From assembly GCA_963834685.1 (NCBI GenBank), contig CAWICW010000027.1, positions 68,077 through 132,076 of the forward strand: a stretch of DNA of 64,000 nt, in the 5' to 3' direction. The stretch is from Palsa-504 sp963834685 (GTDB lineage: Bacteria; Actinomycetota; Actinomycetes; Streptosporangiales; Streptosporangiaceae). Positions 26,282 to 34,276 of the stretch are shown one piece after another; position 1 is the stretch's first letter, and every line of letters starts with the position of its first letter. The notes under the pieces were generated by a model that saw only the letters and a list, made by a program, of their open reading frames with translations, searched no databases and was not told where the DNA came from. Made by a program: the position numbers and the translations under genes.

Positions 26282-27091
26282 TCACCTCCAGCCGAAGCTC
26301 GTCGAGCTGTCCGCCGGATCGGACGGCTTGTACTCGCACCCGATCCAGCCCGGATAGCCTTGCGCGGCGAGCTGCCCGAACAGCGCCTCGTAATCCAGCT
26401 GGCCGGTCCCCGGAGCGCCGCGGTCCGGCACGTCCGCGATCTGGACGTGCGCGATGTCGCCCGCGTCGCGGGCCAGCGTCCCGGCCAGATCCTCGCCCAT
26501 CCGGCCCAGGTGGTACAGGTCGGCGAGGAATGCGATGTTGGTGACGCCCCCGGCGCGCACCGCGCCGATGACCGCCAGCGCGCGCTGGCTGGACACGATC
26601 GCGGCGCGCGGGCTGTCGTAGGAGTTCAGCGATTCGACCACCACCGTGGCTCCGGCGCGGGCGGCGGCCGCCGCGGCGAGGGCGAGGTTCTCGGTGGCCA
26701 GCTCTTCCTGCCGCTGAGCGGGCACGTCGTCGGCCCGGTTCCCGTACAGCGCGTTGAGGACCCCGCAGCCGGTCCGCTCGGCGATACCGGCGCAGACGTC
26801 GATGTTGTCCCGGAACGCGGCCGACCCCGCCGGGAGCGACAGCAACCCTCGCTCGCCGGCCGCCATATCGCCCGCGACGAAGTTCAGCAGGACCAGCCGT
26901 ACGCCGGCGTCGCCGAGCGCCTCGACGAAGCTGTCCACCTCACGGTCCGGCGGCGCCGGCTCGGCGAACGGCCACCAGAACTCCACCGCGTCGAACCCGG
27001 CTGACCGCGCGGCCGCGGGCCGCTTCAGCAGCGGCAGCTCGGTGAACAAGATGGAACAGTTGACGTCAAACCGCAGGCCGTAGGTGTGCAC
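26282..27091 (-). CDS. hyi: Hydroxypyruvate isomerase-like TIM-barrel enzyme
   Basis: 269 residues. The AP-endonuclease-2/xylose-isomerase-like barrel is shown by RFDVNCSILFTELPLL, AGFDAVEFWWPF, LVLLNFVAGDMAAGERGL, and the metal Glu in VVVESLNSYD and DLYHLGRMGEDL. The C-terminal GWIGCEYKPSDP is typical of Hyi. It interconverts hydroxypyruvate and tartronate semialdehyde in glyoxylate metabolism, the route by which ureide carbon is recovered. It is the first gene of the leftward ureide unit. Confidence 0.9.
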   Translation of the reverse strand: MHTYGLRFDVNCSILFTELPLLKRPAAARSAGFDAVEFWWPFAEPAPPDREVDSFVEALGDAGVRLVLLNFVAGDMAAGERGLLSLPAGSAAFRDNIDVCAGIAERTGCGVLNALYGNRADDVPAQRQEELATENLALAAAAAARAGATVVVESLNSYDSPRAAIVSSQRALAVIGAVRAGGVTNIAFLADLYHLGRMGEDLAGTLARDAGDIAHVQIADVPDRGAPGTGQLDYEALFGQLAAQGYPGWIGCEYKPSDPADSSTSFGWR

Positions 27092-27287
27092 AGCGGCAGT
27101 CTCTCACCCCTGGGCGGCGGCCCCCCCGGGCCGCGCCGACCGAGATGGCCGCCGGTGAGCGTGTCGCCTGGTCACAGGCCTCAAAATGCATGATCATTGT
27201 CTAGTTCGTTCATCTGTGCGCCACGCTATCGCCAGTTGTACGTCACATATACGCGCTAGAACTGACGACATCGCACACGAAGGGTCG

Positions 27288-28532
27288 ATGACGATGCATG
27301 TGCTCGATAGGCCTGGTATCGCCCGGCGCGTCGCGAAGACGTTCGCCGCCATCGGCGTGGTGGCCGCAGTTGTGGCTGGCATGACCGCGTTTAGTCTCCC
27401 CGCAAGCGCGAAAACCAACAATCCCACGTACAACGTGCGGACGATCTTGTCGGGTAAGAGCCTGCACCACTGGTACACCAGGGCTGGATCCAAGAAGCGG
27501 CACTCCGAGCCGCTGACCCAGCCGGACGACATCACGCGGATCGGCAACGACCTGTTCACCGGGTTCCAGAACGGGGTCGGCCCGCAGGGACAGGCCAGCA
27601 CCGACGGGAACCGTGACAGCACGATCGTCGAGTTCACCTTGTCCGGCGTGGTCGTGAACCAGTGGGACATCTTGGGCAAGTGCGACGGACTGACCGCCAA
27701 CACCTCCGCCGGGCTGGTGGTGGCCACGGTCAACGAGGACGCGCACTCCAGCCTCTACACCATCGACCCGTTCACCAGCCAGGTCGAGCACTACTCCTAC
27801 TACAGGCCGCTGCCCCACCGCGGCGGCACCGACGCCATTTCCTTCTACAACGGCCTGATGCTGATCAGCGCGTCGGCGCCGGGCACCACCGGGCTGGCCG
27901 CGCCGAAGCCGTACTACCCGGCGGTGTACGTGGTGACCCTGAACCAGCCCAAGCACCTGGCGTTTTTCCACGCGTTGTTCTTCGATGAGTCGCACGCGAC
28001 CGCGGCGAACGGACCGCACCGCGGCCAGCCGGTCAAGCTGGGCCTGACCGACCCGGACTCGAACGAGGTCGTGCCGGGCTTCGCGCCTCGCTTCGCCGGC
28101 GACTTCATGCTGACCAGCCAGGGCGACAAGGAACAGATCTACGTGAACGCCCCAGGCTCCAAGAAGCAGCACCTGTGGGTCCTGGCCCTGTCGAACTCGG
28201 TCGACGACACAGCCTGGTCGACCAGCTGGAACGGCGCGTTCTTCGCCGCCGATCACGACGACGACACCATCGACGTGATCAACGGCTTGTTCTGGCCCGG
28301 CACCGCGTTCGTGGCCGTCACCCCCTGCGACGCGAACAACGCGCCGGCCACCTGCCCGGGGCCCGGGTTCCCGGCCAACTACGTCGGCCACCTGAACATG
28401 TACAACGGCCAGATCAGCCGGGTGTCGTTGCGCGGTGCCACGCTCCACCCGCAGGGCATGATCTTCGTCGCCTTCTACCCGGCCGGCGCGGGCGTCACAG
28501 GCCCAGCAACTTCGTCAGCCGCAGCCAGGTGA
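27288..28532 (+). CDS. Secreted protein of unknown function, possible beta-propeller
   Basis: 414 residues from an ATG at 27288; an ATG two codons later (27294) is better spaced from GAAGGG (27279-27284). A Sec signal peptide runs from ARRVAKTFAAIG to PASA, with likely cleavage at ASA-KT (about residue 43). The mature part repeats strand-rich segments with Gly/Asn/Asp turns (DDITRIGNDLFTGFQNG, STIVEFTLSG, TISFYNGLMLISA), resembling NHL or six-bladed propellers, but I cannot assign a family. Its tail overlaps uraD (opposite strand) by 38 bp. It lies inside the ureide cluster on the other strand. Confidence 0.75.
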   Translation: MTMHVLDRPGIARRVAKTFAAIGVVAAVVAGMTAFSLPASAKTNNPTYNVRTILSGKSLHHWYTRAGSKKRHSEPLTQPDDITRIGNDLFTGFQNGVGPQGQASTDGNRDSTIVEFTLSGVVVNQWDILGKCDGLTANTSAGLVVATVNEDAHSSLYTIDPFTSQVEHYSYYRPLPHRGGTDAISFYNGLMLISASAPGTTGLAAPKPYYPAVYVVTLNQPKHLAFFHALFFDESHATAANGPHRGQPVKLGLTDPDSNEVVPGFAPRFAGDFMLTSQGDKEQIYVNAPGSKKQHLWVLALSNSVDDTAWSTSWNGAFFAADHDDDTIDVINGLFWPGTAFVAVTPCDANNAPATCPGPGFPANYVGHLNMYNGQISRVSLRGATLHPQGMIFVAFYPAGAGVTGPATSSAAAR

Positions 28533-29004
28533 TCTTCAGCAGTTCCTCGCGGGCCACGGCCCGCTCGGCTTGCGGATCGTGGCCCAGCCTGGTCCGCAGC
28601 TGGTCGAGCATGTCCTGGCCGGACAGGCCGCTGGCGCAGATCAGGAACACGTGACCGAACCGCTGCTCGTAGGCGAGGTTCCCGTCCGCCAGCGCCTGCC
28701 GTAGCTGATCGCTGGCCGACGCGGTGCCCGACTGCTCGGCCGCCGACCATCCGCCGGCCCGCACCCGGCCGCCGATCCGCGGGTGCGCGCTCACGCCCTC
28801 GACGATATCGTCCCAGCTCAACGCCTCGAATGCGGCGTTCACCGCGTCCTGCAAGGCGGCCGGATCCGGATAGGGACGGCCGCTGGCGATCCTCTGGGCG
28901 AAGGATCTGGACGCGCAGCACGCGAGCACGTCCCGTTCGGCGGCCTCGGGCGAGGCCGCATTGAATGCCGCCAGCGTGGCGGCCTGCGGGTCGGTGCTCA
29001 CCAT
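28495..29004 (-). CDS. uraD: OHCU decarboxylase
   Basis: 169 residues, standard. 2-oxo-4-hydroxy-4-carboxy-5-ureidoimidazoline decarboxylase makes (S)-allantoin from the product of urate oxidation. The conserved helical bundle is visible: FNAASPEAAERDVLACCAS, SWDDIVEGVSAHPRIGG (catalytic His in AHPRIG), EQSGTASASDQLRQAL, and the FGHVFLICASG and REELLKITWLRL segments. It is divergent from pucR across about 145 bp. Urate oxidase and hydroxyisourate hydrolase, which feed it, are not in the window. Confidence 0.93.
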   Translation of the reverse strand: MVSTDPQAATLAAFNAASPEAAERDVLACCASRSFAQRIASGRPYPDPAALQDAVNAAFEALSWDDIVEGVSAHPRIGGRVRAGGWSAAEQSGTASASDQLRQALADGNLAYEQRFGHVFLICASGLSGQDMLDQLRTRLGHDPQAERAVAREELLKITWLRLTKLLGL

Positions 29005-29041
29005 GCGAACATCAAATCAGCCGGTCCGGCGCACGTAATAG

Positions 29042-29100
29042 CCGTTAACGGATCAATCACCGCTAACCTGGGTCCAGCCGTTTTGTAGCTTCCGCTAAAC
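29042..29100. promoter_or_regulatory. Repeated CCGYTAA motifs between uraD and pucR
   Basis: CCGTTAACGG (29042-29051) is a perfect 10-bp palindrome. CCGCTAACC (29060-29068) and CCGCTAAAC (29092-29100) repeat its left half in direct orientation. The three copies fill most of the gap between two divergent genes of one pathway, so a regulator site, plausibly for PucR, is a fair inference; the sequence alone does not show which protein binds. Confidence 0.45.
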
Positions 29101-29149
29101 AGGGACGGTTATGGTGCGCGAGAAGGGTTCCTCGCGGGAGGTGATCCCC

Positions 29150-30886
29150 TTGCGAGTACGAGATTTGCTCGACGTACCCGGTCTCGACCTCAGGCTGCTA
29201 ACCGATGTCTCCGGCGTGGACCGCGTGATCAAGCATGTGTACACCACCGACCTGCCTGACCCCAGCCGCTACCTGACGCCGGGTGACCTGGTGCTGACCG
29301 GCATGATCTGGTGCCGGGAGCCGGGAGACGCCGACCGGTTCGTCCGGGCCCTGGCCCGGGCGGGGGTCGGGGTGCTCGGCGCCGGGGAGGCGCTCGGCGA
29401 GGTGAAGCCCGAGGTGATCCAGGCCTGCGGACGGCACGGCATCACCCTGCTCGCGGTGCCGGCCGAGACCTCGTTCGCCGCCGTCACCGAGGAGGTGGGC
29501 CGCCGCCTCAACGGCGACCGGGCCACGGCCATGACCAGGGTCCTGGGGCGGCGCAGGCTGCTGCTGTCCGCGGTGGCCGAGGGGGCCGGCCTGGACGCGA
29601 TGTTCCGGATGATGGGCCGCGAGATCGGCGCCGAATGCTGGCTGGTCACCGCGACGGGCCGGGTCGTCGGCGGGACCGGGCCGTCCCTGCCCGGGCCGCT
29701 CGCGCTCCGGCTGGCCGGGGAATACCTGAAGGCGGACCGGCTGCCCGCGACGGTCAAGGTCAACGGGCCGCAGATCCCCGCTGCGGACGACCGGAAGTAC
29801 TCGCTGTTCGCCGTGGGCGGCGAGCCGAGGATCACCAGCTGGTTCCTGGCCTGCGCCGGGCACGAACAGGACTGGGGTCCCTTGGCCCATGAGATGCGCG
29901 AATCCGTCGCCGAGCTGGCCGCGGACGCGGCCCTGGAGCGGGCCAGGCTGGACGCGGGACGAGCCGGTGACCGCAAGCTGGCCGAGGCGATCGTCGCCAT
30001 GCTCGCCTCGGAGGGCGGCGAGGGCGCCGCCCTGGCCGAGATCGCCTCGCTAATGCGCGCGGCCGGCCTGCCGCCCGAAGGGCGATACCTGGTGGCCGCG
30101 ATGAACGCGGAGGCGGACCGGATGACCGGTCCGAACGCCGACCGCTGGCGCTGCGACCTGGCCGAGGAACTGGCTGTGCCCCCGGTACAGGGCCCGGGAA
30201 TGGGCCCGGAAATGGGCCCGGAAATGGGCAGAGCCGAAGGCCCGGTCGTGGCCGCCCTCGGCGATCAGATCGTGACGCTCGTCCCGCTGCCGGCCGGCCC
30301 TGACCCGGGCGCTCTCGAAGGACCGGACCTCCAGGGCGTCCCGCGAGCCGGCGCGGGTCAGGCCGCGCACGTGTTCGCGGCCCGGCTGCGCGATGCCCAG
30401 CCGGTGCTGGAGTCCGACCGCTCCCGGATCAGGATCACCGCCGGCATCAGCGCACCCGCCGAGGGCGTGGCCGCCCTGGTCGGCGCGCTGCACGAGGCGC
30501 AGAGCGCCCGGCGGCTCGCCGCGATCCGGGTCGGCACCGCCGGCCCGGCCCCGGCCGCGGCGCCCGCCGTCTCGGTGGTGACCAGCGACGAGGTCGCCTC
30601 GCACGAGCTCCTGCTGGCCAGCGTACCCGGTAGCGTGCTGCGCTCGTTCCGGGACCGCCTGCTCGGCCCGCTGCTGGCCTACGACGAGCGGCACCGGGCC
30701 GAGCTGCTGCCCACCCTGCGCGAGTTCCTGGCCTGCTCGGGCTCCTGGAACGCGTGCGCGGCCACCTTGTACGTCCACGTCAACACGGTGCGGTACCGGA
30801 TCAGGCGGATCGAGGAGCTGACCGGGCGCGACCTGTCCTGCCTGGATGACCAGGTGGACTTCTTCCTCGCGCTGCGGATTCGCTAG
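29150..30886 (+). CDS. pucR: PucR-family transcriptional regulator
   Basis: 578 residues from a TTG at 29150. That start follows GGAGGTGATC (29137-29146), a near-perfect anti-16S match with a short gap, and yields MRVRDLLDVPGL, the normal PucR N-terminus; an ATG at 29111 adds 13 residues. The PucR N-terminal domain occupies about residues 5-130, then a GGDEF-like variable middle, and the C-terminal HTH_30 helix-turn-helix HVNTVRYRIRRIEELTG. PucR proteins control purine and ureide catabolism. Near residue 350 a tetrapeptide repeat GPGMGPEMGPEM interrupts the middle region. It is divergent from uraD. Confidence 0.9.
   Translation: MRVRDLLDVPGLDLRLLTDVSGVDRVIKHVYTTDLPDPSRYLTPGDLVLTGMIWCREPGDADRFVRALARAGVGVLGAGEALGEVKPEVIQACGRHGITLLAVPAETSFAAVTEEVGRRLNGDRATAMTRVLGRRRLLLSAVAEGAGLDAMFRMMGREIGAECWLVTATGRVVGGTGPSLPGPLALRLAGEYLKADRLPATVKVNGPQIPAADDRKYSLFAVGGEPRITSWFLACAGHEQDWGPLAHEMRESVAELAADAALERARLDAGRAGDRKLAEAIVAMLASEGGEGAALAEIASLMRAAGLPPEGRYLVAAMNAEADRMTGPNADRWRCDLAEELAVPPVQGPGMGPEMGPEMGRAEGPVVAALGDQIVTLVPLPAGPDPGALEGPDLQGVPRAGAGQAAHVFAARLRDAQPVLESDRSRIRITAGISAPAEGVAALVGALHEAQSARRLAAIRVGTAGPAPAAAPAVSVVTSDEVASHELLLASVPGSVLRSFRDRLLGPLLAYDERHRAELLPTLREFLACSGSWNACAATLYVHVNTVRYRIRRIEELTGRDLSCLDDQVDFFLALRIR
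30191..30226 (+). repeat. 12-bp coding repeat in pucR
   Basis: A unit of GGGCCCGGAAAT is present twice exactly (30202-30213, 30214-30225), preceded by a copy with one change. It encodes GPGM/GPEM/GPEM and lies between the middle domain halves; the reading frame is preserved because the unit is a multiple of three. Slippage during replication is the likely origin. Confidence 0.75.
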
Positions 30887-30895
30887 CTTATCCGG

Positions 30896-31465
30896 GTGGT
30901 GGTGATCCGATCCGCCTCGACGGCGGACGCGGCGCAGATCGCGGCCGTGATGCGGGACAGCTGGTTCGCCGGCTACGACGGCATCATCGCTCCCGCGATC
31001 ATCGACCGAGCCACGGCCCCCGACGGCGGCGCCCGTATCCGGCAGTCGTTCCGGATCCGGCCCTGGCAGCGCATGATCGCTGCGGTCGCCCGCGGACCGG
31101 CGCCCGCAAGCGCAACCCAAATCGTCGGCTACGCGTCCTTCGGGCCGGAACGGGACGTGCTGGGCATGCCCTGGCCGTATCCGCGGACCCCGGCAGGCTC
31201 GGCGGGCGAGATCGCCGAACTCTACGCGCTCTACGTGCACCCGGCCTGGTGGTCGACCGGCACCGGGCGAGCGCTCATGGACCACGTCCTGGTCAAAGTG
31301 AGCGCGGCCGGGTACACGTGCATCACGCTGTGGGTGCTCGAGGCCAACGCCCGCGCCCGGCGCTTCTACCAGCGCGCCGGGTTCGCCCCCGACGGCGCCT
31401 GCCACGTGCTCGATGACCTGGGCGGGGTCACCGAGGTCCGCTACCGGCGCACGCTGAGCGGCTAG
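30896..31465 (+). CDS. GNAT-family N-acetyltransferase
   Basis: 189 residues from one of three adjacent GTG codons (30896, 30899, 30902); the exact start is uncertain. The GNAT pattern is IRSASTADAAQIAAVM at the N-terminus, AELYALYVHPAWWSTGTGRALM, which gives the acetyl-CoA phosphate loop (Q/RxxGxG/A as WSTGTGRA), and LWVLEANARARRFYQRAGFAPDG near the end. It transfers an acetyl group from acetyl-CoA to an unknown amine. It follows pucR by 9 bp and may be cotranscribed. Confidence 0.85.
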   Translation: MVVIRSASTADAAQIAAVMRDSWFAGYDGIIAPAIIDRATAPDGGARIRQSFRIRPWQRMIAAVARGPAPASATQIVGYASFGPERDVLGMPWPYPRTPAGSAGEIAELYALYVHPAWWSTGTGRALMDHVLVKVSAAGYTCITLWVLEANARARRFYQRAGFAPDGACHVLDDLGGVTEVRYRRTLSG

Positions 31466-31573
31466 CCCGGAGCCGGGGACGGCCGCGGTCACCATGGTCC
31501 GTTCGGCCAAATAAAGCCAAAGAAGAACGAACTGGCACTACTTGCAGAGAGCCAATCTTGGCATCGTGGAGGC

Positions 31574-32293
31574 ATGCCGCGCCGTCTCATCCAGCTGTTC
31601 GCCGGGCTCGTGCTGTACGGGATCAGCGACTCCATGCTGCTGCTGGCCGGGCTCGGCGTGGACCCGTGGGACGTCTTGCACCAGGGCCTGTCCCGGCACA
31701 CTGGGATCCCCGTCGGGACCTGGGCGATCATCGTGGGCGCGCTGGTGCTGCTGCTGTGGATCCCGCTGCGGCAGCGGCCCGGCCTCGGCACGCTGTGCAA
31801 CGTGATCCTGATCGGGGCGGTCATCGACGTGGTCCTGGCTCTGGTCGCGCCACCGCACTCGCTGCCGGTGCGGGCCGTGGTGATGGTGTCCGCGGTGGTC
31901 CTGAACGGCGTGGCGACCGGGCTGTACATCGGCGCGGGCCTCGGTCCTGGGCCGCGCGACGGGCTGATGACCGGTTTCGCGGCCCGCGGCCACTCGCTGC
32001 GCGTCGTGCGCACCGCGATCGAGGCGACAGTGCTGCTGGCCGGCTGGCTGCTCGGCGGCACGGTCGGCGTCGGCACCGTGGTCTACGCGGCCTGCATCGG
32101 CCCGCTGGCCCACGTCTTCGTGCCCCTGTTCAGCCGGACCGCTCCCGGCGCCCCGCGCAATGGAACCGGGGATTTTTTGCGCTCCAGGATGGTGAAACCA
32201 GGGTTTCATGACCCTGTGGCCGACCCGGACGGCGCCGCGGACCCGAGCTCGCCCATGCCGCCCCGGCCCGGCCCGCCGAAACAGCGGGACTAG
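31574..32293 (+). CDS. YczE/YitT-family membrane protein
   Basis: 239 residues. Five to six hydrophobic segments; the family signature is ADGLGVDPWDVLHQGLSRHTGIPVGTW as read in GLGVDPWDVLHQG plus GTWAIIVGALVLLLW, with a second conserved patch GLGPGPRDGLMTG. YczE-like proteins are integral membrane proteins of unclear function (a Bacillus member affects antibiotic synthesis). The last 50 residues are Pro/Asp-rich and hydrophilic and not conserved in such proteins as far as I can tell. It is convergent with the MBL hydrolase, 7 bp apart. Confidence 0.85.
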   Translation: MPRRLIQLFAGLVLYGISDSMLLLAGLGVDPWDVLHQGLSRHTGIPVGTWAIIVGALVLLLWIPLRQRPGLGTLCNVILIGAVIDVVLALVAPPHSLPVRAVVMVSAVVLNGVATGLYIGAGLGPGPRDGLMTGFAARGHSLRVVRTAIEATVLLAGWLLGGTVGVGTVVYAACIGPLAHVFVPLFSRTAPGAPRNGTGDFLRSRMVKPGFHDPVADPDGAADPSSPMPPRPGPPKQRD

Positions 32294-32300
32294 GCGGTCC

Positions 32301-32969
32301 TCACCAGCCGCGGGCGCGCCACTCGGCCAGGTGCGGGCGCTCGGTGCCGAGCGTGGTGTCGTTGCCGTGTCCGGGATACACCCAGGTCGGGTCCGGGAGC
32401 GGGCCGAACAGGCGCTCGGTCACGTCGGTGAGCAACGAGGTGAAGTCCGCGGCGGAGTTGGTCTTGCCCACCCCGCCGGGGAACAGCGAGTCCCCGGTGA
32501 ATACGTGCGGCGTGTCGGACAGGCGGCCGCCCGCGTCGTACAGCACGGCCAGGCTGCCCGGCGTATGCCCGCGCAGGTGGATGAGCGACACCGTGCAGTC
32601 GCCGAAGGTCAGCACCTCGCCGTGTTCGGCGCGGTGGCCGACCTGGACCGGAAGCTCGTCCGCGTCGGCCGGGTGCGCGACCACGACCGCGCCGGTACGG
32701 TTCTGCACCTCCGGCAGCGCCTGCCAGTGATCCGCGTGCCGGTGCGTGGTGACGATGGTGCCGACCGGCGTGTCCCCGATCATCTCGATCAGCCGGCTCG
32801 CCTCGTTGGCCGCGTCGATCAGCAGGCCCTGGCCCGTGCTGGTGCAGCGCAGCAGGTAGGCGTTGTTGTCCATCGGGCCCACCGCTATCTTGGTCACGGT
32901 CAGGCCGTCGATCTCACGAGTGTCGGGCGGGCCGCCGACATGAACCTCTCCCGAGTAAGTCACGTTCAA
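32301..32969 (-). CDS. MBL-fold hydrolase (glyoxalase II-like)
   Basis: 222 residues from a TTG at 32969 (a GTG at 32963 is possible). The metal site of the metallo-beta-lactamase fold is complete: HRHADHW, then HLRGHTPGSLA, FTGDSLFPGG and YPGHGNDT. The order and spacing match the small glyoxalase II-like hydrolases that cleave thioesters. No Shine-Dalgarno is seen; TATAGG about 14 bp upstream of the start suggests a leaderless transcript, as is common in actinomycetes. Substrate unknown. Confidence 0.87.
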   Translation of the reverse strand: MNVTYSGEVHVGGPPDTREIDGLTVTKIAVGPMDNNAYLLRCTSTGQGLLIDAANEASRLIEMIGDTPVGTIVTTHRHADHWQALPEVQNRTGAVVVAHPADADELPVQVGHRAEHGEVLTFGDCTVSLIHLRGHTPGSLAVLYDAGGRLSDTPHVFTGDSLFPGGVGKTNSAADFTSLLTDVTERLFGPLPDPTWVYPGHGNDTTLGTERPHLAEWRARGW

Positions 32970-33053
32970 AACCTATACCGAACGGACCTGGCCACTCGCC
33001 CCGAGTCGGCGTCTTGCCGCCCCCGGTTACGCCCCAACCAGCTGGAGAGTCGC

Positions 33054-34025
33054 GTGAAGATCCTCGTCCTGGCCGGTCCCCACGTGCGCGAGCTGCTCGG
33101 ATACCGCGAATGCGCGGACGTAATGCGCCAGGCGCTGACGGACCTGGCTGGCGGCCAGATCCAGCAGCCGCTCCGCACGGTGGTCCGGCCCCGGGACGCG
33201 GCGGGCTTCCTGGGCCTGATGCCCGCCTACTCTCCGGCCGGCTACGGGCTGAAAGCGATCTGCGTCACCCCCGGCAACCCGGCCATCGGCAAGGACGCGC
33301 ACCAGGGCGGGGTGCTGCTGTTCGCGGCGGACACCGGGGAGCCGCTGGCCCTGGTGAACGCGTCGGCGGTCACCGAGATCCGCACCGCGGCGGTTTCGGC
33401 TGTCGCCACCGGCCTGCTGGCCCGGCCCGGCGCGGCCGAGCTGGCCATCGTCGGCACCGGCGTCCAGGGCCGGGCGCACGCGCACGCCCTGGCCGCGGCC
33501 GGGCCGCTCACCGGGATCCGCATCACCGGACGTGACCTGGCCCGGGCCCGCGAGGCGGCCGCGGAGCTGACCGCACAGCTGAACGTACCGGTAACCGCGA
33601 CCGGTTCGGTGCCCGAGGCGGTCGAGGGGGCGGATATCGTGGTCACCGCCACCAATTCGTCGCAGCCCGTGCTGCGCCGCGAGTGGCTTGCCGCGGGTAC
33701 CCACGTCAACGCGGTCGGTGCGTGCTTGCCCCGCGACCGGGAGATCGACACCGCGACCATGGCCGAGGCGGCCGTGTTCGCCGACAGCCGCGAGTCCGTC
33801 AGCAACGAGTCCGGGGACTACCTGCTGGCCGCCCGGGAAGGCGCGGACAACCCGGTCCGGGCCGAGCTCGGCGAGCTGCTCACCGGGACCGCGGCAGGGC
33901 GGGCCGCCGACGACGAGATCACCCTGTTCGAGTCGCTCGGCCTGGCCGCCGAGGACCTGGCCGCCGCCAGCTACCTATACGAGAAGGCCGCCCGGCTGGG
34001 CGCCGGCACCAGCGCCGACTTCTAG
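33054..34025 (+). CDS. Ornithine cyclodeaminase / mu-crystallin family protein
   Basis: 323 residues from a GTG with GGAGA upstream. The N-terminal half carries GLMPAYSPAGYGLKAICVTPGNP and HQGGVLLF, the Rossmann domain has LAIVGTGVQGRAHAHALA, and TNSSQPVLRREWLAAGTHVNAVGA and the C-terminal ITLFESLGLAAEDLA are classic. Members act on ornithine, alanine or proline-type imines with NAD(P). Substrate cannot be chosen from sequence. It is divergent from the MBL hydrolase; the 84-bp gap holds no clear regulatory site. Confidence 0.87.
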   Translation: MKILVLAGPHVRELLGYRECADVMRQALTDLAGGQIQQPLRTVVRPRDAAGFLGLMPAYSPAGYGLKAICVTPGNPAIGKDAHQGGVLLFAADTGEPLALVNASAVTEIRTAAVSAVATGLLARPGAAELAIVGTGVQGRAHAHALAAAGPLTGIRITGRDLARAREAAAELTAQLNVPVTATGSVPEAVEGADIVVTATNSSQPVLRREWLAAGTHVNAVGACLPRDREIDTATMAEAAVFADSRESVSNESGDYLLAAREGADNPVRAELGELLTGTAAGRAADDEITLFESLGLAAEDLAAASYLYEKAARLGAGTSADF

Positions 34026-34175
34026 CGGGCCGCTGGCTGGCCTGGGCCGAAGACCACGGGCACGCCGCCAGGCCGGGCGCTATCGTGGGAGGTAGCGGGG
34101 CGGGCATAAGGGCGGTCGGTTTCTTGCTTCTAAAGGGACGGGGTAGGGCCGGGTGCGGCGACTCACAGTGCTAAT

Positions 34176-34193
34176 CCGGGGGGCGACCCCCGG
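34176..34193. repeat. GNRA-loop hairpin, intergenic
   Basis: CCGGGGG (34176-34182) and CCCCCGG (34187-34193) enclose the tetraloop GCGA. The core CGGGGGGCGACCCCCG also occurs at 55944-55960. It is in the 250-bp gap between the ornithine cyclodeaminase-like gene and uvrA, about 85 bp upstream of the uvrA start. Possible terminator of the upstream gene or a dispersed element; no U-tract follows. Confidence 0.55.
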
Positions 34194-34276
34194 AGGCCCC
34201 GAAATGTCAGACCCCCCGGCTACCATCGCCAAGCGATCGGTGTACCCGTTTCCAGAGCCCGTAGAGAAGAGGCGCA

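Noticed and set aside
27119..27140. C-run/G-run hairpin before the secreted protein
   Set aside because: The pairing is short and interrupted; common in this composition and without a clear role.
34026..34276. SOS box upstream of uvrA
   Set aside because: No CGAAC-N4-GTTCG-type sequence was found in the gap.
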